Assembly (NCBI GenBank): GCA_024281315.1
Contig: JAJSAE010000069.1
Location: 1 to 50,156 of the forward strand
Length of the DNA: 50,156 nt
Origin: an archaeon
GTDB lineage: Archaea > Thermoplasmatota > Thermoplasmata > JAJSAE01
Direction of reading: 5' to 3'
Shown here piece by piece: positions 47,713-50,156 of the stretch. How positions within the stretch are numbered: position 1 is the stretch's first letter; the number at the start of each line of letters is the position of its first letter. A model generated the notes under the pieces. That model made no database searches. It saw nothing but the letters and a program-made list of their open reading frames with translations, and was not told the origin of the DNA. The translations under genes were made by a program, and so were the position numbers.

Positions 47713-50156
47713 ATGAAAAAGACGGAGAAAGAGGAAGAAAATGACTCACCGGAGGAGGTGCGTAGCATCCTCCTTACCGGCAGACACAAAGAGCGCAGGC
47801 ATTCCGTTCTGTTCGCCCAGATTTCTCATACCATTGAGAAGGGAGAGACCGCCATTATTGTACTCGGCGATATGACGCCCGCGTATTTCGAAGAGGGAAT
47901 GAAGGACCACGGCATATCTCCCTCAAAAGCATTGAAAGGCGAAACACTCATAATTATAGATTGGCACTCTTTCGATAGCAGAATGGTCATAGGGGTGGAG
48001 GAAGAGGACGGACTTCTTCTGTGTGCTCGCGACCTTCTTAATGTAAGCATTGCCATAAACAAGGCCCTGAAGAGGAAAAAAGGCAGGTGCATGCTGTTCA
48101 GTGATATGATACCGCGGGCCGAGCGCATATACGGGATAACGGAGACCGCAGCGTTCCTGCAGATCACTCTGTCAAAAATGAGGAATCGCAGGATTTCATC
48201 GCTGTTTCTGGCAAATAATGAGAGACACGCAGAGATTTTCGACACGGTCATTTCCTCCGATACCGGTTCAGATAGCGAAGCAAAGGAGAATTTGGACGAG
48301 GGACCGGCCCCTGTTGACATATGTCCGTCCTGCGGTGCATTTGTTCCCGGCGGCTCGGACGAATGTCCGACTTGTCATGCAGGAGTGGCACGGAAACCGG
48401 AAGAAGTTGAAGAGGGGGCGGAGGACGAAAAAGTTGTTATGTATCTGTGTCCCGTATGCGGCGCTTTCATATCTCCAGACGCAGACCGCTGCCCGTCCTG
48501 CGGGGCCGTCTTTGAAGAAGGAGAAGAGGAAGATAGCACTGCTCCAGTCCCAGGAGAAAGGGCGTACTTGGACAAAGAGGTTGAGGCGATAAATATCTGC
48601 CCGTCCTGCGGAACCTTCGTTCAGGCCGATACCAACATCTGCCCAGTTTGCGGCAGCGAATTTGCTTCGGGTAAGGAGGATATTCCGGTGGCAGACCCTC
48701 TTGAGACCGTTAAAGGACTTAAAATATGCCCGAATTGCGGCGCTTTTGTTGCTGCGGGGCGCAAACACTGCCCCCTCTGTGCAACGGAAATCCCCGATGA
48801 TGCGGATACAAGAATCTCCGGGAAGGATCTCTTGGAAACCAGCGGGAATCTCAAGGTTTGCGGGGGATGTGGTGCTTTTCTCGGCAAGAATATGGCCGCC
48901 TGCCCTGTGTGCGGGACTCCATACGCGGAAGAAGCCGGGGAAAGGCCTATCATAAACAAACTGGAAGAGAATCCGTACCTGCCAGATGTATGTCCGAATT
49001 GCGGCGGCTTTATTCCATATCCCGGAGCCAGATGCAGTGCCTGCGGTTACAAGGAAGGAGAGATAATATGTTCGAACTGCGGGGCGCTGCTGGGCGAAGA
49101 GGACAGTATATGTCCGGTATGCGGCCACCTCTTTTCTGAGAGAGAACAGGGGCTGAAACCGGAAGAACCAGAGACTTTAACCCATATGAAAGATATGCCC
49201 GTTTTTGCAGAGGAGGGGGCAGAGCAAAAGGAGCTCCCGCCAAAGAAAACGGAGGATAGAGGAGAGGATCAGGACGAAGGGGCGCTGCTGGAAATTGACA
49301 TGTCTGCCGAGGACTTCCTTGAACTCGCTCGGGAAGGGAGCTTTGATCATGAGGAAGCAGAGGGATTGGACGAATTTAACGAACAGGATATTCAGCGCTG
49401 GGCCGAAGCCGAACTTCTGTCGAAGGCGCCCCCCTCTATAGCGGCAAAAGATAGCATCATCGACAGCACTGAAGAAAAACCCCTCTCCGATGATGATATC
49501 GCCGCCCTTCTGGAACTGGAGGAGATGTCGGCCAGTGATTTTAATGAGGAGGATTTCACAGATGATCTGGTAGGAGACATTGATGAAGCGGGTATAGAGG
49601 AAATTGACATTGAATCCATAGAGAGGGCCGGAAGAAATAAAGAAGAATTTCTAGATGACGGAGAGATCCTCGGCCTCTCCGAAAGCGAGGCGGAAAGTGA
49701 AGAGGTCATGGATGAAGAGTTCGAATGTCCCGTGTGCGGGACGCTTCTCGATGCCGATGTCATGGTCTGCCCGGCCTGCGGTGTGCAGTTTGTAGAGGAA
49801 GAAGTCCCAGAAGATAGGGAAGGCTCCGCTCTCCACAGAGGACTTACGAATGGCAGAGGGCTTGTGAATGGTAATGGCCTCACCAATGGAAACGGGTTGA
49901 TAAACGGTAACGGGCTAGCGGGTGTTCTTCGCAAAAAAGGCCTGGTGAATGGAAACGGATTGATAAACGGTAACGGCCTTACGAATGGAAACGGGCGAGC
50001 GTCTCGCGGGCTGATAAATGGTAACGGCATAGTAAACGGCAACGGTCTCCTTGACTCCCGTGGCAATCTTCTGCGTCCTCCGTCTTACGGTGGCGGTTTC
50101 TGGGCCAGCAACCGTTCTGTTATTGCCGCTGGCCTAATCCTCGTCCTTCTGATTCC
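47713..50156 (+). CDS. Partial ORF (runs off window): P-loop-less KaiC/RecA-like domain, eight zinc ribbons, acidic region, GLxNGN repeats, TM start; not in ORF track
   Basis: Manual translation from ATG 47713 shows no stop to the window end; eight CxxC...CxxC modules; hydrophobic SVIAAGLILVLLI at the end. Confidence 0.88.
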   Translation, partial: MKKTEKEEENDSPEEVRSILLTGRHKERRHSVLFAQISHTIEKGETAIIVLGDMTPAYFEEGMKDHGISPSKALKGETLIIIDWHSFDSRMVIGVEEEDGLLLCARDLLNVSIAINKALKRKKGRCMLFSDMIPRAERIYGITETAAFLQITLSKMRNRRISSLFLANNERHAEIFDTVISSDTGSDSEAKENLDEGPAPVDICPSCGAFVPGGSDECPTCHAGVARKPEEVEEGAEDEKVVMYLCPVCGAFISPDADRCPSCGAVFEEGEEEDSTAPVPGERAYLDKEVEAINICPSCGTFVQADTNICPVCGSEFASGKEDIPVADPLETVKGLKICPNCGAFVAAGRKHCPLCATEIPDDADTRISGKDLLETSGNLKVCGGCGAFLGKNMAACPVCGTPYAEEAGERPIINKLEENPYLPDVCPNCGGFIPYPGARCSACGYKEGEIICSNCGALLGEEDSICPVCGHLFSEREQGLKPEEPETLTHMKDMPVFAEEGAEQKELPPKKTEDRGEDQDEGALLEIDMSAEDFLELAREGSFDHEEAEGLDEFNEQDIQRWAEAELLSKAPPSIAAKDSIIDSTEEKPLSDDDIAALLELEEMSASDFNEEDFTDDLVGDIDEAGIEEIDIESIERAGRNKEEFLDDGEILGLSESEAESEEVMDEEFECPVCGTLLDADVMVCPACGVQFVEEEVPEDREGSALHRGLTNGRGLVNGNGLTNGNGLINGNGLAGVLRKKGLVNGNGLINGNGLTNGNGRASRGLINGNGIVNGNGLLDSRGNLLRPPSYGGGFWASNRSVIAAGLILVLLI
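49840..50046 (+). repeat. GL(V/T/I)NGN hexapeptide repeat array
   Basis: GLTNGRGLVNGNGLTNGNGLINGNGLAGVLRKKGLVNGNGLINGNGLTNGNGRASRGLINGNGIVNGNG. Confidence 0.95.

Noticed and set aside
48268-49128. 286-aa minus-strand ORF
   Set aside because: Antisense of the multi-zinc-ribbon ORF that the track missed because it runs off the window.

Overview
This looks like about 50 kb of an archaeal chromosome, probably Thermoplasmatota/Euryarchaeota-like. The support is NOP5, deoxyhypusine synthase, an archaeal-type ValRS, a tetraether lipid synthase-like radical SAM plus geranylgeranyl reductase, TATA boxes, and GGTGA-type Shine-Dalgarno motifs. No CRISPR, phage or IS element was recognised. Most of the window is ordinary, tightly packed genes. 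The parts worth a second look are: (1) a 3366-aa surface protein with roughly 31 tandem Tyr-rich beta-helix repeats, a LamG insert and a convincing F-box-associated (FBA, N-glycan-binding type) domain; (2) an operon at the right edge (wHTH - KaiC-like ATPase - a >810-aa ORF missing from the supplied ORF track) whose last protein combines a RecA/KaiC-like domain with no P-loop, eight tandem zinc ribbons, an acidic linker, a GLxNGN repeat array and a TM segment; (3) two conserved genes with interrupted frames: an in-frame TAA at codon 13 of an adenosine-specific kinase, and a G6-associated frameshift in a PPC/DUF296 gene; (4) a Tes - ferredoxin - GGR lipid cluster whose 57-aa ferredoxin is absent from the ORF track; (5) a possible structured RNA next to tRNA-Val(GAC); (6) a receiver-like + PPDK_N protein. 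All family assignments are from reading the translations; no database search was run.
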